From Caenorhabditis remanei (lineage: Eukaryota; Nematoda; Chromadorea; Rhabditida; Rhabditidae), in NCBI RefSeq assembly GCF_010183535.1, contig NC_071331.1, positions 14,136,001 to 14,200,000 on the forward strand: a stretch of 64,000 nucleotides of DNA, given 5' to 3'. The translations under genes and the position numbers were made by a program. Positions 35,801-50,800 of the stretch are shown here, one piece after another (the first letter of the stretch is position 1; each line of letters opens with the position of its first letter). The notes below the pieces were generated by a model. It worked only from the letters and a program-made list of their open reading frames with translations, was not told where the DNA came from and ran no database searches.

Positions 35801-38800
35801 TTTTGGAAAAGAAAGAACCGGAACTGACTCAAGAAGAAATCGATCACATCGCTTGGATTCAAAGTCTAGCTGAGCAGTCATCATTCGAACAAGCAGCACC
35901 TCCGACTCGTCCACCAGTTCCACAAAGAATGGCAACAGTTGAAGAACCGGTTGCTACGACCGATCTTCATGAAGAGGACAGATCCAGTGCAACATCAGGA
36001 GCTGACTTCGAGAAATCATTCGATCAGGACGTCGCTTACGAACGATCTTCACCTTTGTTGGAATCTGTCGAAGAGCCCATTCTGGAGAAGAAAGAACCTG
36101 AACTGACTCAAGATGAAATCGATCACATTGCTAGAATCCAAAGTCTAGCTGAGCAGTCATCATTCGAACAAGCAGCACCTCCGACTCGTCCACCAGTTCC
36201 ACAAAGAATGGCAACAGTTGAAGAACCGGTTGCTACGAACGATCTTCATGAAGAGGACAGATCCAGTGCAACAACAGGAGCTGACTTCGAGAAATTATTC
36301 GACCAGGAAGCGGCTTACGAACGATCTTCACCTTTGTTGGAACCTGTCGAAGAGCCGATTTTGGAAAAGAAAGAACCGGAACTGACTCAAGAAGAAATCG
36401 ATCACATCGCTTGGATTCAAAGCTTGGCACAGCAGTCATCTTTCGAACAAGCAGCCCCTCCGACTCGTCCACCAGTTCCACAAAGAATGGCAACAGTTGA
36501 AGAACCGGTTGCTACGACCGATCTTCATGAAGAGGACAGATCCAGTGCAACAACAGGAGCTGACTTCGAGAAATTATTCGACCAGGAAGCGGCTTACGAA
36601 CGATCTTCACCTTTGTTGGAATCTGTCGAAGAGCCCATTCTGGAGAAGAAAGAACCTGAACTGACTCAAGATGAAATCGATCACATTGCTAGAATCCAAA
36701 GTCTAGCTGAGCAGTCATCATTCGAACAAGCAGCACCTCCGACTCGTCCACCAGTTCCACAAAGAATGGCAACAGTTGAAGAACCGGTTGCTACGAACGA
36801 TCTTCATGAAGAGGACAGATCCAGTGCAACATCAGGAGCTGACTTCGAGAAATCATTCGATCAAGACGTCGCTTACAAACGATCTTCACCTTTGTTGGAA
36901 CCTGTCGAAGAGCCGATTTTGGAAAAGAAAGAACCGGAACTGACTCAAGAAGAAATCGATCACATCGCTTGGATTCAAAGCTTGGCACAGCAGTCATCTT
37001 TCGAACAAGCAGCCCCTCCGACTCGTCCACCAGTTCCACAAAGAATGGCAACAGTTGAAGAACCGGTTGCTACGACCGATCTTCATGAAGAGGACATATC
37101 CAGTGCAACATCAGGAGCTGACTTCGAGAAATCATTCGATCAGGACGTCGCTTACGAACGATCTTCACCTTTGTTGGAATCTGTCGAAGAGCCGATTTCG
37201 GAAAAGAAAGAACCGGAACTGACTCAAGAAGAGATTGATCACATTGCTAGAATCCAAAGTCTAGCTGAGCAGTCATCATTCGAACAAGCAGCACCTCCGA
37301 CTCGTCCACCAGTTCCACAAAGAATGGCAACAGTTGAAGAACCGGTTGCTACGAACGATCTTCATGAAGAGGACAGATCAAGTGCAACATCAGGAGCTGA
37401 TTTCGAGAAATCATTCGACCAGGAAGCGGCTTACGAACGATCTTCACCTTTGTTGGAATCTGTCGAAGAGCCGATTTTGGAAAAGAAAGAACCGGAACTG
37501 ACTCAAGAAGAGATTGATCACATTGCTAGAATCCAAAGTCTAGCTGAGCAGTCATCATTCGAACAAGCAGCACCTCCGACTCGTCCACCAGTTCCACAAA
37601 GAATGGCAACAGTTGGAGAACCGGTTGCTACGACCGATCTTCATGAAGAGGACAGATCCTGTGCAACATCAGGAGCTGACTTCGAGAAATCATTCGATCA
37701 AGACGTCGCTTACGAACGATCTTCACCTTTGTTGGAACCTGTCGAAGAGCCGATTTTGGAAAAGAAAGAACCGGAACTGACTCAAGAAGAAATCGATCAC
37801 ATCGCTTGGATTCAAAGTCTAGCTGAGCAGTCATCATTCGAACAAGCAGCACCTCCGACTCGTCCACCAGTTCCACAAAGAATGGCAACAGTTGAAGAAC
37901 CAGTTGCTACGACCGATCTTCATGAAGAGGACAGATCCTGTGCAACATCAGGAGCTGACTTCGAGAAATCATTCGATCAAGACGTCGCTTACGAACGATC
38001 TTCACCTTTGTTGGAACCTGTCGAAGAGCCGATTTTGGAAAAGAAAGAACCGGAACTGACTCAAGAAGAAATCGATCACATCGCTTGGATTCAAAGCTTG
38101 GCACAGCAGTCATCTTTCGAACAAGCAGCCCCTCCGACTCGTCCACCAGTTCCACAAAGAATGGCAACAGTTGAAGAACCGGTTGCTACGACCGATCTTC
38201 ATGAAGAGGACAGATCGAGTGCAACATCAGGAGCTGACTTCGAGAAATCATTCGATCAGGACGTCGCTTACGAACGATCTTCACCTTTGTTGGAATCTGT
38301 CGAAGAGCCCATTCTGGAGAAGAAAGAACCTGAACTGACTCAAGATGAAATCGATCACATTGCTAGAATCCAAAGTCTAGCTGAGCAGTCATCATTCGAA
38401 CAAGCAGCACCTCCGACTCGTCCACCAGTTCCACAAAGAATGGCAACAGTTGAAGAACCGGTTGCTACGACCGATCTTCATGAAGAGGACAGATCGAGTG
38501 CAACATCAGGAGCTGACTTCGAGAAATCATTCGATCAGGACGTCGCTTACGAACGATCTTCACCTTTGTTGGAATCTGTCGAAGAGCCGATTTTGGAAAA
38601 GAAAGAACCGGAACTGACTCAAGAAGAGATTGATCACATTGCTAGAAACCAAAGTCTAGCTGAGCAGTCATCATTCGAACAAGCAGCACCTCCGACTCGT
38701 CCACCAGTTCCACAAAGAATGGCAAAAGTTGAAGAACCATTTGTTACGACCGATCTTCATGAAGCGGAGATCNNNNNNNNNNNNNNNNNNNNNNNNNNNN

Positions 38801-41800
38801 NNNNNNNNNNNNNNNNNNNNNNNNNNNNNNNNNNNNNNNNNNNNNNNNNNNNNNNNNNNNNNNNNNNNNNNNTTGTTGGAACCTGTCGAAGAGCCGATTT
38901 TGGAAAAGAAAGAACCGGAACTGACTCAAGAAGAAATCGATCACATCGCTTGGATTCAAAGCTTGGCACAGCAGTCATCTTTCGAACAAGCAGCCCCTCC
39001 GACTCGTCCACCAGTTCCACAAAGAATGGCAACAGTTGAAGAACCGGTTGCTACGACCGATCTTCATGAAGAGGACATATCCAGTGCAACATCAGGAGCT
39101 GACTTCGAGAAATCATTCGATCAGGACGTCGCTTACGAACGATCTTCACCTTTGTTGGAATCTGTCGAAGAGCCGATTTCGGAAAAGAAAGAACCGGAAC
39201 TGACTCAAGAAGAGATTGATCACATTGCTAGAATCCAAAGTCTAGCTGAGCAGTCATCATTCGAACAAGCAGCACCTCCGACTCGTCCACCAGTTCCACA
39301 AAGAATGGCAACAGTTGAAGAACCGGTTGCTACGAACGATCTTCATGAAGAGGACAGATCAAGTGCAACATCAGGAGCTGATTTCGAGAAATCATTCGAC
39401 CAGGAAGCGGCTTACGAACGATCTTCACCTTTGTTGGAATCTGTCGAAGAGCCGATTTTGGAAAAGAAAGAACCGGAACTGACTCAAGAAGAGATTGATC
39501 ACATTGCTAGAATCCAAAGTCTAGCTGAGCAGTCATCATTCGAACAAGCAGCACCTCCGACTCGTCCACCAGTTCCACAAAGAATGGCAACAGTTGGAGA
39601 ACCGGTTGCTACGACCGATCTTCATGAAGAGGACAGATCCTGTGCAACATCAGGAGCTGACTTCGAGAAATCATTCGATCAAGACGTCGCTTACGAACGA
39701 TCTTCACCTTTGTTGGAACCTGTCGAAGAGCCGATTTTGGAAAAGAAAGAACCGGAACTGACTCAAGAAGAAATCGATCACATCGCTTGGATTCAAAGTC
39801 TAGCTGAGCAGTCATCATTCGAACAAGCAGCACCTCCGACTCGTCCACCAGTTCCACAAAGAATGGCAACAGTTGAAGAACCAGTTGCTACGACCGATCT
39901 TCATGAAGAGGACAGATCCTGTGCAACATCAGGAGCTGACTTCGAGAAATCATTCGATCAAGACGTCGCTTACGAACGATCTTCACCTTTGTTGGAACCT
40001 GTCGAAGAGCCGATTTTGGAAAAGAAAGAACCGGAACTGACTCAAGAAGAAATCGATCACATCGCTTGGATTCAAAGCTTGGCACAGCAGTCATCTTTCG
40101 AACAAGCAGCCCCTCCGACTCGTCCACCAGTTCCACAAAGAATGGCAACAGTTGAAGAACCGGTTGCTACGACCGATCTTCATGAAGAGGACAGATCGAG
40201 TGCAACATCAGGAGCTGACTTCGAGAAATCATTCGATCAGGACGTCGCTTACGAACGATCTTCACCTTTGTTGGAATCTGTCGAAGAGCCCATTCTGGAG
40301 AAGAAAGAACCTGAACTGACTCAAGATGAAATCGATCACATTGCTAGAATCCAAAGTCTAGCTGAGCAGTCATCATTCGAACAAGCAGCACCTCCGACTC
40401 GTCCACCAGTTCCACAAAGAATGGCAACAGTTGAAGAACCGGTTGCTACGACCGATCTTCATGAAGAGGACAGATCGAGTGCAACATCAGGAGCTGACTT
40501 CGAGAAATCATTCGATCAGGACGTCGCTTACGAACGATCTTCACCTTTGTTGGAATCTGTCGAAGAGCCGATTTTGGAAAAGAAAGAACCGGAACTGACT
40601 CAAGAAGAGATTGATCACATTGCTAGAAACCAAAGTCTAGCTGAGCAGTCATCATTCGAACAAGCAGCACCTCCGACTCGTCCACCAGTTCCACAAAGAA
40701 TGGCAAAAGTTGAAGAACCATTTGTTACGACCGATCTTCATGAAGAGGACAGATCCAGTGCAACATCAGGAGCTGACTTCGAGAAATCATTCGATCAAGA
40801 CGTCGCTTACGAACGATCTTCACCTTTGTTGGAACCTGTCGAAGAGCCGATTTTGGAAAAGAAAGAACCGGAACTGACTCAAGAAGAAATCGATCACATC
40901 GCTTGGATTCAAAGTCTAGCTGAGCAGTCATCATTCGAACAAGCAGCACCTCCGACTCGTCCACCAGTTCCACAAAGAATGGCAACAGTTGAAGAACCGG
41001 TTGCTACGACCGATCTTCATGAAGAGGACAGATCCAGTGCAACATCAGGAGCTGACTTCGAGAAATCATTCGATCAGGACGTCGCTTACGAACGATCTTC
41101 ACCTTTGTTGGAATCTGTCGAAGAGCCCATTCTGGAGAAGAAAGAACCTGAACTGACTCAAGATGAAATCGATCACATTGCTAGAATCCAAAGTCTAGCT
41201 GAGCAGTCATCATTCGAACAAGCAGCACCTCCGACTCGTCCACCAGTTCCACAAAGAATGGCAACAGTTGAAGAACCGGTTGCTACGAACGATCTTCATG
41301 AAGAGGACAGATCCAGTGCAACAACAGGAGCTGACTTCGAGAAATTATTCGACCAGGAAGCGGCTTACGAACGATCTTCACCTTTGTTGGAACCTGTCGA
41401 AGAGCCGATTTTGGAAAAGAAAGAACCGGAACTGACTCAAGAAGAAATCGATCACATCGCTTGGATTCAAAGTCTAGCTGAGCAGTCATCATTCGAACAA
41501 GCAGCACCTCCGACTCGTCCACCAGTTCCACAAAGAATGGCAACAGTTGAAGAACCGGTTGCTACGAACGATCTTCATGAAGAGGACAGATCCAGTGCAA
41601 CATCAGGAGCTGACTTCGAGAAATCATTCGATCAAGACGTCGCTTACAAACGATCTTCACCTTTGTTGGAACCTGTCGAAGAGCCGATTTTGGAAAAGAA
41701 AGAACCGGAACTGACTCAAGAAGAAATCGATCACATCGCTTGGATTCAAAGCTTGGCACAGCAGTCATCTTTCGAACAAGCAGCCCCTCCGACTCGTCCA

Positions 41801-44800
41801 CCAGTTCCACAAAGAATGGCAACAGTTGAAGAACCGGTTGCTACGACCGATCTTCATGAAGAGGACATATCCAGTGCAACATCAGGAGCTGACTTCGAGA
41901 AATCATTCGATCAGGACGTCGCTTACGAACGATCTTCACCTTTGTTGGAATCTGTCGAAGAGCCGATTTCGGAAAAGAAAGAACCGGAACTGACTCAAGA
42001 AGAGATTGATCACATTGCTAGAATCCAAAGTCTAGCTGAGCAGTCATCATTCGAACAAGCAGCACCTCCGACTCGTCCACCAGTTCCACAAAGAATGGCA
42101 ACAGTTGAAGAACCGGTTGCTACGAACGATCTTCATGAAGAGGACAGATCAAGTGCAACATCAGGAGCTGATTTCGAGAAATCATTCGACCAGGAAGCGG
42201 CTTACGAACGATCTTCACCTTTGTTGGAATCTGTCGAAGAGCCGATTTTGGAAAAGAAAGAACCGGAACTGACTCAAGAAGAGATTGATCACATTGCTAG
42301 AATCCAAAGTCTAGCTGAGCAGTCATCATTCGAACAAGCAGCACCTCCGACTCGTCCACCAGTTCCACAAAGAATGGCAACAGTTGGAGAACCGGTTGCT
42401 ACGACCGATCTTCATGAAGAGGACAGATCCTGTGCAACATCAGGAGCTGACTTCGAGAAATCATTCGATCAAGACGTCGCTTACGAACGATCTTCACCTT
42501 TGTTGGAACCTGTCGAAGAGCCGATTTTGGAAAAGAAAGAACCGGAACTGACTCAAGAAGAAATCGATCACATCGCTTGGATTCAAAGCTTGGCACAGCA
42601 GTCATCTTTCGAACAAGCAGCCCCTCCGACTCGTCCACCAGTTCCACAAAGAATGGCAACAGTTGAAGAACCGGTTGCTACGACCGATCTTCATGAAGAG
42701 GACAGATCCAGTGCAACATCAGGAGCTGACTTCGAGAAATCATTCGATCAGGACGTCGCTTACGAACGATCTTCACCTTTGTTGGAATCTGTCGAAGAGC
42801 CCATTCTGGAGAAGAAAGAACCTGAACTGACTCAAGATGAAATCGATCACATTGCTAGAATCCAAAGTCTAGCTGAGCAGTCATCATTCGAACAAGCAGC
42901 CCCTCCGACTCGTCCACCAGTTCCACAAAGAATGGCAACAGTTGAAGAACCGGTTGCTACGACCGATCTTCATGAAGAGGACAGATCGAGTGCAACATCA
43001 GGAGCTGACTTCGAGAAATCATTCGATCAGGACGTCGCTTACGAACGATCTTCACCTTTGTTGGAATCTGTCGAAGAGCCGATTTTGGAAAAGAAAGAAC
43101 CGGAACTGACTCAAGAAGAGATTGATCACATTGCTAGAATCCAAAGTCTAGCTGAGCAGTCATCATTCGAACAAGCAGCACCTCCGACTCGTCCACCAGT
43201 TCCACAAAGAATGGCAAAAGTTGAAGAACCATTTGTTACGACCGATCTTCATGAAGAGGACAGATCCAGTGCAACATCAGGAGCTGACTTCGAGAAATCA
43301 TTCGATCAAGACGTCGCTTACGAACGATCTTCACCTTTGTTGGAACCTGTCGAAGAGCCGATTTTGGAAAAGAAAGAACCGGAACTGACTCAAGAAGAAA
43401 TCGATCACATCGCTTGGATTCAAAGTCTAGCTGAGCAGTCATCATTCGAACAAGCAGCACCTCCGACTCGTCCACCAGTTCCACAAAGAATGGCAACAGT
43501 TGAAGAACCGGTTGCTACGACCGATCTTCATGAAGAGGACAGATCCAGTGCAACATCAGGAGCTGACTTCGAGAAATCATTCGATCAGGACGTCGCTTAC
43601 GAACGATCTTCACCTTTGTTGGAATCTGTCGAAGAGCCCATTCTGGAGAAGAAAGAACCTGAACTGACTCAAGATGAAATCGATCACATTGCTAGAATCC
43701 AAAGTCTAGCTGAGCAGTCATCATTCGAACAAGCAGCACCTCCGACTCGTCCACCAGTTCCACAAAGAATGGCAACAGTTGAAGAACCGGTTGCTACGAA
43801 CGATCTTCATGAAGAGGACAGATCCAGTGCAACAACAGGAGCTGACTTCGAGAAATTATTCGACCAGGAAGCGGCTTACGAACGATCTTCACCTTTGTTG
43901 GAACCTGTCGAAGAGCCGATTTTGGAAAAGAAAGAACCGGAACTGACTCAAGAAGAAATCGATCACATCGCTTGGATTCAAAGTCTAGCTGAGCAGTCAT
44001 CATTCGAACAAGCAGCACCTCCGACTCGTCCACCAGTTCCACAAAGAATGGCAACAGTTGAAGAACCGGTTGCTACGAACGATCTTCATGAAGAGGACAG
44101 ATCCAGTGCAACATCAGGAGCTGACTTCGAGAAATCATTCGATCAAGACGTCGCTTACGAACGATCTTCACCTTTGTTGGAACCTGTCGAAGAGCCGATT
44201 TTGGAAAAGAAAGAACCGGAACTGACTCAAGAAGAGATTGATCACATCGCTTGGATTCAAAGTCTAGCTGAGCAGTCATCATTCGAACAAGCAGCACCTC
44301 CGACTCGTCCACCAGTTCCACAAAGAATGGCAACAGTTGAAGAACCGGTTGCTACGAACGATCTTCATGAAGAGGACAGATCAAGTGCAACATCAGGAGC
44401 TGACTTCGAGAAATCATTCGATCAAGACGTCGCTTACGAACGATCTTCACCTTTGTTGGAATCTGTCGAAGAGCCGATTTCGGAAAAGAAAGAACCGGAA
44501 CTGACTCAAGAAGAGATTGATCACATTGCTAGAATCCAAAGTCTAGCTGAGCAGTCATCATTCGAACAAGCAGCACCTCCGACTCGTCCACCAGTTCCAC
44601 AAAGAATGGCAACAGTTGAAGAACCGGTTGCTACGAACGATCTTCATGAAGAGGACAGATCAAGTGCAACATCAGGAGCTGATTTCGAGAAATCATTCGA
44701 CCAGGAAGCGGCTTACGAACGATCTTCACCTTTGTTGGAACCTGTCGAAGAGCCGATTTTGGAAAAGAAAGCATCGGAACTGACTCAAGAAGAAATCGAT

Positions 44801-47800
44801 CACATCGCTTGGATTCAAAGTCTAGCTGAGCAGTCATCATTCGAACAAGCAGCACCTCCGACTCGTCCACCAGTTCCACAAAGAATGGCAACAGTTGAAG
44901 AACCGGTTGCTACGACCGATCTTCATGAAGAGGACAGATCAAGTGCAACATCAGGAGCTGACTTCGAGAAATCATTCGATCAAGACGTCGCTTACGAACG
45001 ATCTTCACCTTTGTTGGAACCTGTCGAAGAGCCGATTTTGGAAAAGAAAAAACCGGAACTGACTCAAGAAGAGATTGATCACATCGCTTGGATTCAAAGT
45101 CTAGCTGAGCAGTCATCATTCGAACAAGCAGCACCTCCGACTCGTCCACCAGTTCCACAAAGAATGGCAACAGTTGAAGAACCGGTTGCTACGAACGATC
45201 TTCATGAAGAGGACAGATCCAGTGCAACATCAGGAGCTGACTTCGAGAAATTATTCGACCAGGAAGCGGCTTACGAACGATCTTCACCTTTGTTGGAACC
45301 TGTCGAAGAGCCGATTTTGGAAAAGAAAGAACCGGAACTGACTCAAGAGGAGATTGATCACATCGCTTGGATTCAAAGTCTAGCTGAGCAGTCATCATTC
45401 GAACAAGCAGCACCTCCGACTCGTCCACCAGTTCCACAAAGAATGGCAACAGTTGAAGAACCAATTGCTACGACCGATCTTCATGAAGAGGACAGATCCA
45501 GTGCAACATCAGGAGCTGACTTCGAGAAATCATTCGATCAAGACGTCGCTTACAAACGATCTTCACCTTTGTTGGAACCTGTCGAAGAGCCGATTTTGGA
45601 AAAGAAAGAACCGGAACTGACTCAAGAAGAAATCAATCACATCGCTTGGATTCAAAGCTTGGCACAGCAGTCATCTTTCGAACAAGCAGCCCCTCCGACT
45701 CGTCCACCAGTTCCACAAAGAATGGCAACAGTTGAAGAACCAATTGCTACGACCGATCTTCATGAAGAGGACAGATCAAGTGCAACATCAGGAGCTGACT
45801 TCGAGAAATCATTCGACCAGGAAGCGGCTTACGAACGATCTTCACCTTTGTTGGAACCTGTCGAAGAGCCGATTTTGGAAAAGAAAGAACCGGAACTGAC
45901 TCAAGAAGAAATCGATCACATCGCTTGGATTCAAAGTCTAGCTGAGCAGTCATCATTCGAACAAGCAGCACCTCCGACTCGTCCACCAGTTCCACAAAGA
46001 ATGGCAACAGTTGAAGAACCGGTTGCTACGAACGATCTTCATGAAGAGGACAGATCAAGTGCAACATCAGGAGCTGACTTCGAGAAATCATTCGACCAGG
46101 AAGCGGCTTACGAACGATCTTCACCTTTGTTGGAACCTGTCGAAGAGCCGATTTTGGAAAAGAAAGAACCGGAACTGACTCAAGAAGAAATCGATCACAT
46201 CGCTTGGATTCAAAGTCTAGCTGAGCAGTCATCATTCGAACAAGCAGCACCTCCGACTCGTCCACCAGTTCCACAAAGAATGGCAACAGTTGAAGAACCG
46301 GTTGCTACGACCGATCTTCATGAAGAGGACAGATCAAGTGCAACATCAGGAGCTGACTTCGAGAAATCATTCGATCAAGACGTCGCTTACGAACGATCTT
46401 CACCTTTGTTGGAACCTGTCGAAGAGCCGATTTTGGAAAAGAAAAAACCGGAACTGACTCAAGAAGAGATTGATCACATCGCTTGGATTCAAAGTCTAGC
46501 TGAGCAGTCATCATTCGAACAAGCAGCACCTCCGACTCGTCCACCAGTTCCACAAAGAATGGCAACAGTTGAAGAACCGGTTGCTACGAACGATCTTCAT
46601 GAAGAGGACAGATCCAGTGCAACATCAGGAGCTGACTTCGAGAAATTATTCGACCAGGAAGCGGCTTACGAACGATCTTCACCTTTGTTGGAACCTGTCG
46701 AAGAGCCGATTTTGGAAAAGAAAGAACCGGAACTGACTCAAGAGGAGATTGATCACATCGCTTGGATTCAAAGTCTAGCTGAGCAGTCATCATTCGAACA
46801 AGCAGCACCTCCGACTCGTCCACCAGTTCCACAAAGAATGGCAACAGTTGAAGAACCAATTGCTACGACCGATCTTCATGAAGAGGACAGATCCAGTGCA
46901 ACATCAGGAGCTGACTTCGAGAAATCATTCGATCAAGACGTCGCTTACAAACGATCTTCACCTTTGTTGGAACCTGTCGAAGAGCCGATTTTGGAAAAGA
47001 AAGAACCGGAACTGACTCAAGAAGAAATCAATCACATCGCTTGGATTCAAAGCTTGGCACAGCAGTCATCTTTCGAACAAGCAGCCCCTCCGACTCGTCC
47101 ACCAGTTCCACAAAGAATGGCAACAGTTGAAGAACCAATTGCTACGACCGATCTTCATGAAGAGGACAGATCAAGTGCAACATCAGGAGCTGACTTCGAG
47201 AAATCATTCGACCAGGAAGCGGCTTACGAACGATCTTCACCTTTGTTGGAACCTGTCGAAGAGCCGATTTTGGAAAAGAAAGAACCGGAACTGACTCAAG
47301 AAGAAATCGATCACATCGCTTGGATTCAAAGTCTAGCTGAGCAGTCATCATTCGAACAAGCAGCACCTCCGACTCGTCCACCAGTTCCACAAAGAATGGC
47401 AACAGTTGAAGAACCGGTTGCTACGAACGATCTTCATGAAGAGGACAGATCAAGTGCAACATCAGGAGCTGACTTCGAGAAATCATTCGACCAGGAAGCG
47501 GCTTACGAACGATCTTCACCTTTGTTGGAACCTGTCGAAGAGCCGATTTTGGAAAAGAAAGAACCGGAACTGACTCAAGAAGAAATCGATCACATCGCTT
47601 GGATTCAAAGTCTAGCTGAGCAGTCATCATTCGAACAAGCAGCACCTCCGACTCGTCCACCAGTTCCACAAAGAATGGCAACAGTTGAAGAACCGGTTGC
47701 TACGACCGATCTTCATGAAGAGGACAGATCCTGTGCAACATCAGGAGCTGACTTCGAGAAATCATTCGATCAAGACGTCGCTTACGAACGATCTTCACCT

Positions 47801-50800
47801 TTGTTGGAACCTGTCGAAGAGCCGATTTTGGAAAAGAAAGAACCGGAACTGACTCAAGAAGAAATCGATCACATCGCTTGGATTCAAAGCTTGGCACAGC
47901 AGTCATCTTTCGAACAAGCAGCCCCTCCGACTCGTCCACCAGTTCCACAAAGAATGGCAACAGTTGAAGAACCGGTTGCTACGACCGATCTTCATGAAGA
48001 GGACATATCCAGTGCAACATCAGGAGCTGACTTCGAGAAATCATTCGATCAGGACGTCGCTTACGAACGATCTTCACCTTTGTTGGAATCTGTCGAAGAG
48101 CCGATTTTGGAAAAGAAAGAACCGGAACTGACTCAAGAAGAGATTGATCACATTGCTAGAATCCAAAGTCTAGCTGAGCAGTCATCATTCGAACAAGCAG
48201 CACCTCCGACTCGTCCACCAGTTCCACAAAGAATGGCAACAGTTGAAGAACCGGTTGCTACGAACGATCTTCATGAAGAGGACAGATCAAGTGCAACATC
48301 AGGAGCTGATTTCGAGAAATCATTCGACCAGGAAGCGGCTTACGAACGATCTTCACCTTTGTTGGAACCTGTCGAAGAGCCGATTTTGGAAAAGAAAGCA
48401 TCGGAACTGACTCAAGAAGAAATCGATCACATCGCTTGGATTCAAAGTCTAGCTGAGCAGTCATCATTCGAACAAGCAGCACCTCCGACTCGTCCACCAG
48501 TTCCACAAAGAATGGCAACAGTTGAAGAACCAATTGCTACGACCGATCTTCATGAAGAGGACAGATCAAGTGCAACATCAGGAGCTGACTTCGAGAAATC
48601 ATTCGATCAAGACGTCGCTTACGAACGATCTTCACCTTTGTTGGAACCTGTCGAAGAGCCGATTTTGGAAAAGAAAAAACCGGAACTGACTCAAGAAGAG
48701 ATTGATCACATCGCTTGGATTCAAAGTCTAGCTGAGCAGTCATCATTCGAACAAGCAGCACCTCCGACTCGTCCACCAGTTCCACAAAGAATGGCAACAG
48801 TTGAAGAACCGGTTGCTACGACCGATCTTCATGAAGAGGACAGATCCAGTGCAACATCAGGAGCTGACTTCGAGAAATCATTCGATCAGGACGTCGCTTA
48901 CGAACGATCTTCACCTTTGTTGGAATCTGTCGAAGAGCCCATTCTGGAGAAGAAAGAACCTGAACTGACTCAAGATGAAATCGATCACATTGCTAGAATC
49001 CAAAGTCTAGCTGAGCAGTCATCATTCGAACAAGCAGCACCTCCGACTCGTCCACCAGTTCCACAAAGAATGGCAACAGTTGAAGAACCGGTTGCTACGA
49101 ACGATCTTCATGAAGAGGACAGATCCAGTGCAACATCAGGAGCTGACTTCGAGAAATTATTCGACCAGGAAGCGGCTTACGAACGATCTTCACCTTTGTT
49201 GGAACCTGTCGAAGAGCCGATTTTGGAAAAGAGAGAACCGGAACTGACTCAAGAAGAAATCGATCACATCGCTTGGATTCAAAGTCTAGCTGAGCAGTCA
49301 TCATTCGAACAAGCAGCACCTCCGACTCGTCCACCAGTTCCACAAAGAATGGCAACAGTTGAAAAACCAATTGTTACGACCGATCTTCATGAAGAGGACA
49401 GATCCAGTGCAACATCAGGAGCTGACTTCGAGAAATCATTCGATCAAGACGTCGCTTACAAACGATCTTCACCTTTGTTGGAACCTGTCGAAGAGCCGAT
49501 TTTGGAAAAGAAAGAACCGGAACTGACTCAAGAAGAAATCGATCACATCGCTTGGATTCAAAGCTTGGCACAGCAGTCATCTTTCGAACAAGCAGCCCCT
49601 CCGACTCGTCCACCAGTTCCACAAAGAATGGCAACAGTTGAAGAACCAATTGCTACGACCGATCTTCATGAAGAGGACAGATCAAGTGCAACATCAGGAG
49701 CTGACTTCGAGAAATCATTCGACCAGGAAGCGGCTTACGAACGATCTTCACCTTTGTTGGAACCTGTCGAAGAGCCGATTTTGGAAAAGAAAGAACCGGA
49801 ACTGACTCAAGAAGAGATTGATCACATCGCTTGGATTCAAAGTCTAGCTGAGCAGTCATCATTCGAACAAGCAGCACCTCCGACTCGTCCACCAGTTCCA
49901 CAAAGAATGGCAACAGTTGAAGAACCGGTTGCTACGACCGATCTTCATGAAGAGGACAGATCCAGTGCAACATCAGGAGCTGACTTCGAGAAATCATTCG
50001 ATCAGGACGTCGCTTACGAACGATCTTCACCTTTGTTGGAATCTGTCGAAGAGCCCATTCTGGAGAAGAAAGAACCTGAACTGACTCAAGATGAAATCGA
50101 TCACATTGCTAGAATCCAAAGTCTAGCTGAGCAGTCATCATTCGAACAAGCAGCCCCTCCGACTCGTCCACCAGTTCCTCAAAGAATGGCAACAGTTGAA
50201 AAACCAATTGTTACGACCGATCTTCATGAAGAGGACAGATCGAGTGCAACATCAGGAGCTGTCTTCGAGAAATCATTCGACCAAGAAGTCGCTTACAAAC
50301 GATCTTCACCTTTGTTGGAACCTGTCGAAGAGCCGATTTTGGAAAAGAAAAAACCGGAACTGACTCAAGAAGAGATTGATCACATCGCTTGGATTCAAAG
50401 TCTAGCTGAGCAGTCATCATTCGAACAAGCAGCACCTCCGACTCGTCCACCAGTTACGACCGATCTTCATGAAGAGGACAGATCGAGTGCAACATCAGGA
50501 GCTGACTTCGAGAAATCATTCGATCAGGACGTCGCTTACGAACGATCTTCACCTTTGTTGGAACCTGTCGAAGAGCCGATTTTGGAAAAGAAAGAACCGG
50601 AACTGACTCAAGAAGAGATTGATCACATCGCTTGGATTCAAAGTCTAGCTGAGCAGTCATCATTCGAACAAGCAGCACCTCCGACTCGTCCACCAGTTCC
50701 ACAAAGAATGGCAACAGTTGAAGAACCGGTTGCTACGACCGATCTTCATGAAGAGGACAGATCCAGTGCAACATCAGGAGCTGACTTCGAGAAATCATTC

